A stretch of DNA of 64,000 bases from Parabacteroides faecis. GTDB taxonomy: Bacteria > Bacteroidota > Bacteroidia > Bacteroidales > Tannerellaceae. Of the stretch, positions 10,101-17,668 are shown one piece after another. Below the pieces are notes generated by a model. The model saw nothing but the letters and a program-made list of their open reading frames with translations. It had not been told where the DNA came from and ran no database searches. The stretch covers positions 124,001 through 188,000 of the forward strand of contig NZ_BMPB01000001.1 in assembly GCF_014647375.1 (NCBI RefSeq), written 5' to 3'. The position numbers and the translations under genes were made by a program. Within the stretch, counting starts at the first letter, position 1; every line of letters begins with the position of its first letter.

Positions 10101-10513
10101 ATATCAACAATTTTACCTTTAATTTTACGATCCTGTTGCACAGTGTTAACTGCATGGGTATCATTAGAAGTAAGCACAATATGCCGGTCTTTAATCGCAT
10201 ATTTCAGACCTGTTTTAGTTGCAATTGCATCCAATACATCCTGAATATCGGCATTCTTCTTGTTAATAGAAATCTTTTCGTTTTTGTTGACTTCTTCGAG
10301 ATTATAGAAAAACAGAAACTCCGACTGCTTTTCTATCTGTTTCAATACACTTTCCAGTGTTTCATTTTTAGCAGAGACGTTTAGCCTTGCCGTTTGAGCA
10401 TAAGTCGCTGCAACTACTTGTGACAAGCATACTGCGAGCATTAGCACGGTCAGTTTCATAATATTTATAGTCCTTTTCAGATTTAAAGAAACAACTATAC
10501 GTTGATCATTCAT
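7112..10513 (-). CDS. SusC/RagA TonB-dependent transporter with STN domain (SusC1)
   Basis: Outer-membrane TonB-dependent glycan importer that also signals to FecR1 through an N-terminal STN domain. In order: signal peptide (MKLTVLMLAVCLSQVVAATYAQ after a longer n-region), STN domain (LNVSAKNETLESVLKQIEKQ), CarboxypepD_reg-like domain (KGKIVDMNNEPVIGANVV), plug with the SusC box DEVVVVGYGTQKK, and a long beta-barrel ending in a terminal aromatic (GINIGF). I chose the ATG at 10513: the frame opens further upstream to 10573, but that part overlaps a hairpin conserved with SusC2. An ATG at 10459 with an AAAGGA 11 bases upstream is a second possibility. It is a diverged duplicate of SusC2. Confidence 0.95.
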   Translation of the reverse strand: MNDQRIVVSLNLKRTINIMKLTVLMLAVCLSQVVAATYAQTARLNVSAKNETLESVLKQIEKQSEFLFFYNLEEVNKNEKISINKKNADIQDVLDAIATKTGLKYAIKDRHIVLTSNDTHAVNTVQQDRKIKGKIVDMNNEPVIGANVVIKGTTNGTVTDIEGYFEIDAPLNAEMLISYIGYLPQAVKIGKNTSYTIQLKEDTQALDEVVVVGYGTQKKATLTGAVASIKGEEIVKVSQPSIRASMLGKVPGIRFQQTNGEPGNDGGTFDIRGFGDALTIVDGVERPFSQIDPNEIESINILKDASASVYGFKGANGVIIIETKKGNISKPKINYSYTIGLQNPVKNLEMMDAYQYAYYRNEALMNAGQAPKYTAEELEKYRTGSDPVNYPTTDWYKEAVRKVSPKQQHNLNINGGSEKIRYFFSLGYLNQEGILKSSQEFDRYNFRSNIVADITPKLKAEVGLGGRLEDYKYPYYLGDEGVKVFSAIKSNAPNVPVYANNNPAYYYNSDNNELNPIAMLDREATGYKDKRYLEFNGQMSLSYEIMKGFIARAFLAYDYTSEMKKELKKDFKSYTYDQTLDVYNPITKVAQGELYQRTQPYYKTTQQYSLSYKNTFGKKHNVEGLLLFEWKEVKTNWFDARRYFSMTSAIPELDKGDKDNMQNSGNSSVDKYGGYVGRFNYDFAGKYMAEFSFRYDGSFKNSPNHRWGFFPAVSAGWRLSEEPFIKDAVPAMDNFKIRGSWGKIGNNNSLNANNFVSGWLYPSGNYIFGGNNGASITQGLSEANLANMNIFWYKVQTTNIGFDGSFWNGKLSFEFDYFYRKTTGLYATRETSLPTTAGIPLPQENLNSSDNRGFELTLGTAQRIGNVDFRIKGNVAYSRAKDLYKEQAAPLNQYKNWRDNGSYRYTNKTWGYEAIGQFQSYEEIYKSPIQDGKANSSLRPGDIKYQDLNGDGIIDDNDQKVIGKGAFPDLNFGLNLTFAWNNFDLDILFQGASNYTQMLNACKNPFRGPGEGNGFEIWTDRWHKADYDDPYSEWVPGKFPSLRIDNNDNNSRSSTYWTTNAYYVRMKSIELGYSIPKSLLSKVGVDNLRVYFNAYNPLTITNVKYTDPEAVEGWMSFYYPQLKVYSFGINIGF

Positions 10514-10531
10514 ACATTTGATTGTTTTAAG

Positions 10532-10565
10532 ATTAAACACTATCCCACGGCAATGGGAGTTTAAT
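10532..10565 (-). promoter_or_regulatory. Conserved leader hairpin B upstream of SusC1
   Basis: Read on the minus strand, ATTAAAC-TCCCA, loop TTGCCG, TGGGA, a 4-base bulge TAGT, then GTTTAAT form a 7+5 bp hairpin ending 18 bases before the SusC1 start. The same structure lies before SusC2, with one C-G pair of the inner stem replaced by T-A. This is compensatory change, so a conserved RNA element is likely. A role in translation or transcript stability is inferred. Confidence 0.6.
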
Positions 10566-10585
10566 TGATTCACTCATTTCAGAAT

Positions 10586-10609
10586 AATAAAATCCGGCAA
10601 GATTTTACC
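10586..10609 (-). promoter_or_regulatory. Conserved leader hairpin A upstream of SusC1
   Basis: On the minus strand GGTAAAATC pairs with GATTTTATT (two G-U pairs) around the loop TTGCCG. The equivalent site before SusC2 keeps AAAATC and loop TTGCAG while the outer stem changes to GGG/CCC. It lies 20 bases upstream of hairpin B. It may be an attenuator or a stability element; the function is unknown. Confidence 0.45.
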
Positions 10610-10671
10610 TTCTTGTTTTTCAGGTTAACTTGTATCCATATGCTTTTCTGATTTTATAATTAGAACGGCCG

Positions 10672-11652
10672 TTATATTTCCGATATAATCACATATTGAC
10701 TGTTTATCCTGTAGCGGATTGGCATGGATAAACGAATAATCTCCATGATATCTTTGATACTTTGCCCACGATAAAAAGTTCCGGTGAAAGTCTTTTTCTT
10801 TAATTTCTCCGAATTGATGGAGAACTGTATACCATACACATGACTCATTCTTTCAAGTATGGTTTCCAGACTTTGTTCCGGGAAATAATAATAACCAGCG
10901 GTCCATGAAGTGAATTGCAAAGCATCTACTTTCTGCAAATAAGCAAATTTGGAATTCCGGTTATATACAGACTGTTGATTTGGTTTTAGTATCGTCTGCT
11001 GAGCAATATTCGCTGTTGTCAAACGCACCGATCCTTCTAATAAAGTTGTTATCACCATCGAATCTAACGGATAAGCCATCACATTGAACTTTGTTCCAAG
11101 CGCTTCAATATCCTGTTCTTTTGTCTTTACAATAAAAGGTTTATTCTTTTGTTTGGCAACGTCAAAATAGGCTTCTCCTTCCAGATACACGACACGTTTA
11201 TCTTTCCCAAAATCCTTGTCATAATAAAAGGTTGTTTTTGAGCCAAGACTAACATGTGTACCATCCGGTAATTCTACAACATCCGCTTCCAGCCCATTCC
11301 CTCCTATATATCTAGAGTATAACCCTTTATCACTCTCGTGGAAGAATAAAAAATAAACAGAACTGATCGCTACAGCCAGCAAAGCGACAGCAGCATAAGT
11401 ACTTATTTGGTACCAAAGTTTGAACCTGCGTATCTGTGAATTTTTCTTTCTATTAAGCAAACGTTGCCAGCTGGAAGCCGTATCTATTGGTTTTCCCAAT
11501 GATATTCCGGCATCATACATTGCCTTAATTTCAAAAAACAACTCCTTATTAGAAGCACTCTCATTCACCCAACCATAAAAATGAGTCATTTCTTCAGGTG
11601 GAAGATTCCCCATCAAATAGCCTATAATCAACTCTGTATGTTCGTTTTCCAT
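10672..11652 (-). CDS. FecR-family anti-sigma factor (FecR1)
   Basis: Inner-membrane anti-sigma factor that holds the ECF sigma factor until the STN domain of the cognate SusC signals substrate binding. The N-terminal cytoplasmic sigma-binding part is residues 1-80, one membrane helix is about 84-104 (ISTYAAVALLAVAISSVYFLFF region), and the periplasmic FecR domain follows (ELPDGTHVSLGS, VVYLEGEAYFDVAK, ALGTKFNVMAY). The C-terminal FecR_C domain is TFTGTFYRGQSIKDIMEII. It lies between the sigma gene and SusC1, the classic order, and has its own ECF-like promoter. It is strongly similar to FecR2 over its whole length. Confidence 0.95.
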   Translation of the reverse strand: MENEHTELIIGYLMGNLPPEEMTHFYGWVNESASNKELFFEIKAMYDAGISLGKPIDTASSWQRLLNRKKNSQIRRFKLWYQISTYAAVALLAVAISSVYFLFFHESDKGLYSRYIGGNGLEADVVELPDGTHVSLGSKTTFYYDKDFGKDKRVVYLEGEAYFDVAKQKNKPFIVKTKEQDIEALGTKFNVMAYPLDSMVITTLLEGSVRLTTANIAQQTILKPNQQSVYNRNSKFAYLQKVDALQFTSWTAGYYYFPEQSLETILERMSHVYGIQFSINSEKLKKKTFTGTFYRGQSIKDIMEIIRLSMPIRYRINSQYVIISEI

Positions 11653-11702
11653 GACATCTTTTTTGATTTGTTACCTTTCGGTGACTTAGTCCTTTATGAA
11701 CT

Positions 11703-11734
11703 TATAACGCATGGCGGAAAAAAAATACTCACAA
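11703..11734 (-). promoter_or_regulatory. ECF-type promoter of fecR1
   Basis: Minus-strand TTGTGAGTA (11734-11726) and CGTTATA (11709-11703) are separated by 16 bases and lie 51 bases upstream of the fecR1 start. The same two boxes with the same 16-base spacer stand before fecR2. GTGAGTA fits a -35 and CGTTATA a -10 element of an ECF sigma promoter. The assignment to the sigma factor encoded at 11773-12318 is inferred. Confidence 0.6.
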
Positions 11735-11772
11735 GAAAACAATCTTTTTTTAAAATAAAATAATAAAGCGCT

Positions 11773-12318
11773 TTAAATCAGGGTAAAAAGATAAAAGAAT
11801 AAATGAGAGCAATGTTTACGTAAATAAAGTAATGAACGGTACAACTGATTTTCAACGGTACGAACAGACAAACCCAACTGATCGGCAATTTCAGCTGCTT
11901 TCATTCCCTTCATATAAGAAAGACGAAAAATTTCCTGGCTGCGTTCCGGTAACTCTTCGACCTTCTTCATTAAAAAAGCCAGGAGATCTTTACGCATAAA
12001 AAGTTCGTCGGACGACTCGAAATAGTCCAACTCATCTAATTTAAGCTGCACAGAACGGTGATCAAGTATTTCCTGTTCTATATTTGCATGGCGCAAATGA
12101 TCAATACAGGCATTGCGAACGGAAGTATAAAGAATTCTTTTCAGATCATCATCAGGAAGAAGGAAAACCTGCTTGTCCCACAATTTAAGGAAAACATCAT
12201 GGACTATATCTTCTGCAAAGAAATCAGACACAAATTTTCCGGCAAAACGAAGCAGCATTGGAGCATATTCAAGGTATATGCGCTGATAGCAATCTGTCGT
12301 TTGATCTCTTACATCCAT
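11773..12318 (-). CDS. ECF RNA polymerase sigma factor (FecI/RpoE type)
   Basis: ECF sigma-70 factor expected to switch on the neighbouring glycan-uptake genes when released by FecR. Region 2 is residues about 12-80 (FAEDIVHDVFLKLWDKQ), and region 4 is about 120-170 with the helix-turn-helix AAEIADQLGLSVRTVENQL. Its 181 residues are normal for the family. It is the only sigma gene beside two FecR genes. It starts after the SusD2 terminator, so it is a separate transcription unit. A TATGTTTG box lies only 4 bases upstream of the ATG, which would make the message nearly leaderless if that box is used. Confidence 0.95.
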   Translation of the reverse strand: MDVRDQTTDCYQRIYLEYAPMLLRFAGKFVSDFFAEDIVHDVFLKLWDKQVFLLPDDDLKRILYTSVRNACIDHLRHANIEQEILDHRSVQLKLDELDYFESSDELFMRKDLLAFLMKKVEELPERSQEIFRLSYMKGMKAAEIADQLGLSVRTVENQLYRSLLYLRKHCSHLFFYLFTLI

Positions 12319-12322
12319 ATTG

Positions 12323-12330
12323 CAAACATA
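12323..12330 (-). promoter_or_regulatory. Possible -7 box (TATGTTTG) of the sigma gene
   Basis: Minus-strand TATGTTTG matches the Bacteroidetes -7 consensus TAnnTTTG, but only 4 bases separate it from the start codon and no -33 TTTG was found at the usual distance. It may be chance. Confidence 0.25.
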
Positions 12331-12442
12331 TTAAAAATCTCGAAACGACACATGAAAGAGTTCTTTTTTAACTAATGATTTTTTTAATACGATAGGGTAA
12401 GCGCTCTTTTTACATAAAAAAAACAACGACAAGATTATTGAT

Positions 12443-12480
12443 AAAAAAAGGGACTGTCTCCGACTTGTCAGACAGCCCCC
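12443..12480 (-). terminator. Rho-independent terminator after SusD2
   Basis: On the minus strand GGGGGCTGTCT pairs with AGACAGTCCC around a short loop and is followed by seven T residues. It separates the FecR2-SusC2-SusD2 unit from the sigma-FecR1-SusC1 unit. Confidence 0.85.
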
Positions 12481-12511
12481 TATAAATTATTCAGTTACTA
12501 AAACCTTCTTG

Positions 12512-14005
12512 TTAATAGCCCGGATTCTGAATAACTGTCCCTCTACTTTCGTTTATTACAGACTGCGGTAAAGGCATCAGGTTCATATAGTCCTGTGCAG
12601 TAACAGAACCTTTGTATCTGCGGGCATATTCAATATATCTCCCGTAACGAACCAAGTCTGTACGGCGGGCACCTTCAAACCAAAGCTCATGACCGCGCTC
12701 CAGTAAAACCTTATCCAGAAAATCGTCGACGCCTTTAATATCAGAAAAGTTATATGTAGAAATACCAGCACGTGAACGCACCATATTCAATAAATCGACA
12801 GCTTCCTGCGTTACGGCATTGCCATTACGGACAATTGCTTCAGATAATAAAGTAATGACATCAGCATAACGATAAATGATCCAGTCGATCTGGCTTTCTT
12901 CACCCGTAGCTGCCGGATCCTCTCCGTACTTAATCGGCATGGCACCTGTTTGCAAAACCGTCCCGGGATTTTCTTTATTGTAAAGTTTCCCGTCCGTTCC
13001 TACAAATTCACCAACCAGCACTTCTAAACGCTTGTCATTCTTATCGAACGTCTCATAGAAATCCCACAGCACACGGTAACCACCCCATTTCTGGATGCTC
13101 TCGTTCTTTGTCGGATACTGGCTGGAAAGAACATGCGCCACCCAAAGTTGCTTATTCACACTACTACTACAAATGGCAGCCCAAATCGTTTCCGCATTCC
13201 CTTCATTTTCCAATGTAAAGATATCTTTGTAATTCCTCACCAACTCATATCCGTATTCCGGTTTCATCAGTTCACGTCCGCATTCAACAGCCTTTGTCCA
13301 GTTTTTTTCCTGCATATACAATTTCATGAGTACCGTATAAGCCAAGCCCTTTGTAAAGCGTCCGTAATTACTGTCCGAAGATTTATAGCTGGCCGGTAAT
13401 ACGGCAATCGCAGCATTCAGGTCATTTTCAATAAAAGCAACCATTTCTTCACGGGAAACACGCGGAATAATCTCTTCACCCAACGGATTACTCAATTGTT
13501 CCAAAGTCGGGATCTGGATCGGTCCATAAAAATCATACAGAAGATAAGCTAACCATCCCCGTCCGCAAAGAATTTCGGCCTCCAACCGCTTTTTAGTTTC
13601 TTCCTTCATATCGATACCGGAAATACGGTCCAGTGTCAACGTCATTTTACCTATATAACCAATATAGTCTTTGTACGGCGACGTCGGACATTGAGAAGAA
13701 GGGGTGAAATTCACTTCCAACAAATCAGGATAATAAGAGTCATTCCACTGACAATAACCGATATCGGTAGTCAGTTCAGCCGTCACATGTATGCCTCCGG
13801 ATCCGGCAGAATAAAGACCACTGTACCAGTTAGAACGAAACGGAGCATAAGCCGCGGCCGTTACCAACGCATTCGCATCGGCTTCATTCACCGGAAAGAT
13901 ATTCGGATTAATCACATCATACATTTCTGATTCCAGATTTGTACAAGAAGGTAGGAAAGCAGTGGTAGCTAACAATACCGATATTATATATAATAACTTT
14001 TTCAT
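12512..14005 (-). CDS. SusD/RagB family glycan-binding lipoprotein (SusD2)
   Basis: Outer-membrane lipoprotein partner of SusC2, with lipobox Cys21 (FLPSCTN). The SusD fold is seen in the N-terminal helix region (RLEAEILCGRGWLAYLLYDFYG), in YADVITLLSEAIVRNG and in the C-terminal RGHELWFEGARRTDLVRYGRY segment. At 497 residues it is about 100 shorter than SusD1, and the two are not close in sequence even though their SusC partners are, so their ligands probably differ. It starts 23 bases after the SusC2 stop, and a strong terminator follows it. Confidence 0.93.
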   Translation of the reverse strand: MKKLLYIISVLLATTAFLPSCTNLESEMYDVINPNIFPVNEADANALVTAAAYAPFRSNWYSGLYSAGSGGIHVTAELTTDIGYCQWNDSYYPDLLEVNFTPSSQCPTSPYKDYIGYIGKMTLTLDRISGIDMKEETKKRLEAEILCGRGWLAYLLYDFYGPIQIPTLEQLSNPLGEEIIPRVSREEMVAFIENDLNAAIAVLPASYKSSDSNYGRFTKGLAYTVLMKLYMQEKNWTKAVECGRELMKPEYGYELVRNYKDIFTLENEGNAETIWAAICSSSVNKQLWVAHVLSSQYPTKNESIQKWGGYRVLWDFYETFDKNDKRLEVLVGEFVGTDGKLYNKENPGTVLQTGAMPIKYGEDPAATGEESQIDWIIYRYADVITLLSEAIVRNGNAVTQEAVDLLNMVRSRAGISTYNFSDIKGVDDFLDKVLLERGHELWFEGARRTDLVRYGRYIEYARRYKGSVTAQDYMNLMPLPQSVINESRGTVIQNPGY

Positions 14006-14028
14006 ATTATACTCGATTTAGACTTTAA

Positions 14029-17000
14029 TTAAAATGTTATATCCAATCCCAGACTGAAACTTCTAACGTTCGGATAAGCCCATACGGAGTTGTCTGTTTC
14101 CAGGTCAAGCCCTTTATACGGAGTGATCGTGAACGGATTGTTGATATCTGCATACACACGTATATTAGATAAAATTTTCTTCGACTGCTTCATCGGAATC
14201 GTATATCCTAAAGTGATGTTACGGCAACGGATAAACCAACTCTTTTCCAGATAATAGTCACCGATCTTACCCGTGCTTGTGCCTGCTTCAGAAATAGGAC
14301 TCTTATCCTGGAAATATCCCGGACGGGTTGCTGTCGCATTATCATGAGCCCAAACATCCTTTGCTGAAACCGGCATATTATATCCACGGTACATATTTAC
14401 GATACCAGTCATACCATCGGCACCTGTCAGCCACAAATCATTGTAAGAACCTATATTCCATAAGGCAAACTGTCCGTAGAAATAAACATTCAGGTCAAAG
14501 TTTTTGTAACGGAACGAATTATTGAACCCCAATAAATAGCCAGGGTCTTTGCTACCATAGATAACCATATCGGCTTCGTCGATCTTGCCGTCCGGTTTAC
14601 CACTCTTTACAGGAATACCGTGTTTATCCACTTTCATTGTTCCGTCCTCGTTATACACATAACCATCGAGGTCTTTGATCTTTACTTGTCCGGGAACAGC
14701 ACCTTTCATCCACTCTACAGTTTCGCCTTCCTGAATCAACCCGTCAGACATATACCCATGAAAATAACGAAGCGGAGCATTGTACTGTGAATAGGCAGCC
14801 GGTTTCCATGACGCATCGCGGGTTTTCCATTTATCGCGATATAAAGAGAATGTAAGATCCGAACTCCAACTGAAGTCTTTTGTATCAATATTTTTAGTAT
14901 TAATAGTCAATTCAAAACCCTGGCTCTGCGTTTCACCGATATTAGCGGCTATTTTACTGACCTCATTGTAAGATAACAGAGTGCGTTCACTCAGCAAGTC
15001 TGAGATCACTTTATGATAATATTCGGCGGTTACGTTTAATCGGTTATTAAAAAATCCCAAATCCAAGCCAAGGTTCCATTCGGTCGTTGTTTCCCATTTC
15101 AAATCAGGGTTACCCATCTGGTCCAGGTAAACACCTACAGATTCCGTATCCCCAAACTCATTATTGTTACCGGTTTTATAATAAGAGATCGCCTTGTTAC
15201 CGATATTCGAGTTACCGGTCTGCCCGAAGCTCAGACGCAACTTACCGTTAGACAATACATTCGTCAATGGACGCATAAATTCTTCTTCCGTAAATCTCCA
15301 ACCGACCGCCACAGACGGGAAATATCCCCAACGGTTATTTTTAGCAAAGTTGGAAGCTCCATCGGCACGTAATGTTGCTGTTAATAAATAACGATCTCTG
15401 AAAGAGTAATTCACACGTCCAAAGAATGATGCCATTTCATCTTTCGAAGCAGAAGAACCCACACTTGGTTTCGGGTAAGCGCCTGCTCCCAGGTTATTAT
15501 ATAAGAATCCATCAATCAGGAACTGGCTGTTACCCGCCGATAAAGACTCATCCGTAAAACGTTGGAAAGAATATCCGGCCAAGGCATTCAGGTTATGTTC
15601 ACCAAACTGTTTTGCATAATTGGCTGTCAGTTCCAACAGATAATCGGATTTATCATATTGCGCGATATTAGCCTGTCCGTCGGTCTTAGCTCCGTAAAGC
15701 GTTGTTTTAGGCAGATATACTTTGCGTTTCTGGTAATTACGATCGATCCCTAAATTAGCCTTTAAAGTTAATTCCTTGATCGGTTTCACCTCTACAAAAG
15801 AGGTAGCCAATAATCTCTCTTTCGTTGTTTTATCAGTTATTTCCAACAAAGAAACAGGATTAGGCAAAAAGGATGCTTCGTCATTCAGGATATATTCACC
15901 ATTCTCATCCCTAACTGCTAAAACCGGATTGTACTGAGCGGCAGCAACCATAATACTGGCATTTTCATACTGTCCGGCACCTAAAGGCACATTATTGGTC
16001 TGGTTTCTTGACAAAGTCAGGTTTACACCTACTTTTACATATTTGCTGACAACCTGTTCCAAATTCATACGACCAGTAAAACGTTCCATATCATTATTCT
16101 TCACCACACCATTTTGTTTGAAGAAGTTGCCGGAAACCAGATACTTCGTCATATCGGTACCACCGTTAATCGAGACATTATGTTGAGTCTGAAAACCTGT
16201 ACAGGTGATTTCATCAAACCAGTTTGTATTATTGGCCGGATTAGCAATCTGGGAATCCGTATAACGGGGAACATAAACAGACGATGCATCGGACACACTT
16301 TTCCCTCCATAAATACCAATACTATTATCTTTCATCCATTGCTCGTATTGATAACGGTTAGACTCAGTCATAAAATCTTTTGAATTCAACATATCATAAG
16401 ACTTAGCAAGGGTTTGAACACTGGCTGTTCCAGAATACGTTACCGTAGGAGCACCGGTTTTCCCCTTTTTCGTTGTTATTATGATCACACCGTTGCCGGC
16501 ACGTGAACCGTAAATAGCTGTGGAACTTGCATCTTTTAAAACCTCGATAGATTCGATATCGTTCGGATTAATAGAAGCCAGGATATTATCCGTTGTCCCA
16601 CTCGAATATTTACCAGTACTAATTTTGTCTTCATTCGGCGTACTTATTGGAAAACCGTCTATAATAATCAAGGGATCATTACTGGCATTAACAGAAGCGG
16701 CCCCACGGATACGGAAAGTGGATCCGCCACCTGGTTGCGCACTGACCGCACTAACCTGCAAACCAGCCGCTTTACCAGCCAAAGCATGACTAATGGTAGA
16801 AACAGTTCCAACCGGCGTATCGTCCATTTTAACAGAAGCGACAGCACCTGTCAGGTCTTTCTTTTTCATTGTACCATAGCCAACTACCACTACTTCCTCC
16901 AATGCCTGCGTATCTTCTTTCAACAATGCATCAATCGTCCCCCGTCCTCTTACAGCTATATCCTGCGGTATATAACCGATAAACGAAATCTGCAAGACAG

Positions 17001-17517
17001 CATTATCCGGCACCTCTATGGAATAATAGCCATTCATATCGGTAGTCGTACCATTCGTCGTACCTTTTTGGATAATATTTGCCCCTGTTATAGGACCAAA
17101 GGCATCGCTTACCATACCTGTAACCTTACGCCCCTGTTGTGTTACAGCACCAACTGGAGATGAGGATTTGGTCGTTAAAACGACATGACGGTCTTTAATC
17201 ACATATTTCAGACCGGTTTTAGCAACAATAGCATCCAGTACATCCTGAATATTAGCATTTTGCTTGACAATAGAGATCTTTTCATTTTTATTGATCTCTT
17301 CCAGATTATAGAAAAACAGAAATTCAGATTGTTTTTCTATTTGTTTCAATACATTTTCCAATGTTTCATTTTCAGCGGAAACATTCAGTTTCGCTGTTTG
17401 TGCATAAGTAGCAGCTACCACCTGTGATAAACAGACGATCAGCATTAACATGGTTAATTTCATAATTTTTATAGTTCTTTTCAGATTTACGGAAACAACT
17501 ATACGTTGATTATTCAT
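14029..17517 (-). CDS. SusC/RagA TonB-dependent transporter with STN domain (SusC2)
   Basis: Second outer-membrane TonB-dependent glycan importer and signal transducer. Domain order is as in SusC1: signal peptide (MKLTMLMLIVCLSQVVAATYAQ), STN (LNVSAENETLENVLKQIEKQ), CarboxypepD_reg-like (VTGMVSDAFGPITGANII), SusC box EEVVVVGYGTMKK, plug, barrel, terminal LGLDITF. The first 115 residues are nearly identical to SusC1, while plug and barrel diverge, as expected after duplication followed by a change of ligand. The frame is open back to 17634, but those residues are lysine-rich and overlap the conserved leader hairpins, so the ATG at 17517 is chosen; 17463 is the alternative. Confidence 0.95.
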   Translation of the reverse strand: MNNQRIVVSVNLKRTIKIMKLTMLMLIVCLSQVVAATYAQTAKLNVSAENETLENVLKQIEKQSEFLFFYNLEEINKNEKISIVKQNANIQDVLDAIVAKTGLKYVIKDRHVVLTTKSSSPVGAVTQQGRKVTGMVSDAFGPITGANIIQKGTTNGTTTDMNGYYSIEVPDNAVLQISFIGYIPQDIAVRGRGTIDALLKEDTQALEEVVVVGYGTMKKKDLTGAVASVKMDDTPVGTVSTISHALAGKAAGLQVSAVSAQPGGGSTFRIRGAASVNASNDPLIIIDGFPISTPNEDKISTGKYSSGTTDNILASINPNDIESIEVLKDASSTAIYGSRAGNGVIIITTKKGKTGAPTVTYSGTASVQTLAKSYDMLNSKDFMTESNRYQYEQWMKDNSIGIYGGKSVSDASSVYVPRYTDSQIANPANNTNWFDEITCTGFQTQHNVSINGGTDMTKYLVSGNFFKQNGVVKNNDMERFTGRMNLEQVVSKYVKVGVNLTLSRNQTNNVPLGAGQYENASIMVAAAQYNPVLAVRDENGEYILNDEASFLPNPVSLLEITDKTTKERLLATSFVEVKPIKELTLKANLGIDRNYQKRKVYLPKTTLYGAKTDGQANIAQYDKSDYLLELTANYAKQFGEHNLNALAGYSFQRFTDESLSAGNSQFLIDGFLYNNLGAGAYPKPSVGSSASKDEMASFFGRVNYSFRDRYLLTATLRADGASNFAKNNRWGYFPSVAVGWRFTEEEFMRPLTNVLSNGKLRLSFGQTGNSNIGNKAISYYKTGNNNEFGDTESVGVYLDQMGNPDLKWETTTEWNLGLDLGFFNNRLNVTAEYYHKVISDLLSERTLLSYNEVSKIAANIGETQSQGFELTINTKNIDTKDFSWSSDLTFSLYRDKWKTRDASWKPAAYSQYNAPLRYFHGYMSDGLIQEGETVEWMKGAVPGQVKIKDLDGYVYNEDGTMKVDKHGIPVKSGKPDGKIDEADMVIYGSKDPGYLLGFNNSFRYKNFDLNVYFYGQFALWNIGSYNDLWLTGADGMTGIVNMYRGYNMPVSAKDVWAHDNATATRPGYFQDKSPISEAGTSTGKIGDYYLEKSWFIRCRNITLGYTIPMKQSKKILSNIRVYADINNPFTITPYKGLDLETDNSVWAYPNVRSFSLGLDITF

Positions 17518-17535
17518 ACTTTTGATTGTTTGAAG

Positions 17536-17569
17536 ATTAAACACTAATTCCAGCCCATGGAAGTTTAAT
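17536..17569 (-). promoter_or_regulatory. Conserved leader hairpin B upstream of SusC2
   Basis: On the minus strand ATTAAAC-TTCCA, loop TGGGC, TGGAA, a 5-base bulge, then GTTTAAT repeat the hairpin found before SusC1. The inner stem differs by one compensatory pair (T-A here, C-G there) while the loop sequence has drifted. It ends 18 bases before the start codon. Confidence 0.6.
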
Positions 17570-17587
17570 TGGATTACATTTCCGGAA

Positions 17588-17611
17588 GGGAGGATCCTGC
17601 AAGATTTTCCC
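17588..17611 (-). promoter_or_regulatory. Conserved leader hairpin A upstream of SusC2
   Basis: On the minus strand GGGAAAATC faces GATCCTCCC around the loop TTGCAG; seven of nine positions pair. It occupies the same position relative to hairpin B as its SusC1 counterpart and keeps the AAAATCTTGC core. Confidence 0.4.
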
Positions 17612-17668
17612 TTCTTTTTTCGTTTTTTACTCACTCATATTTATCACAATTTAAAGATTAACAATTAG

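Noticed and set aside
10514-10573. N-terminal extension of SusC1
   Set aside because: It covers the structured leader; amino-acid similarity with SusC2 fails upstream of the last ten codons, while the RNA pairing is kept.
17518-17634. N-terminal extension of SusC2 (lysine-rich MSKKRKKKGK)
   Set aside because: The extension overlaps the conserved leader hairpins and has no counterpart in SusC1; the shared ATG at 17517 is the better start.
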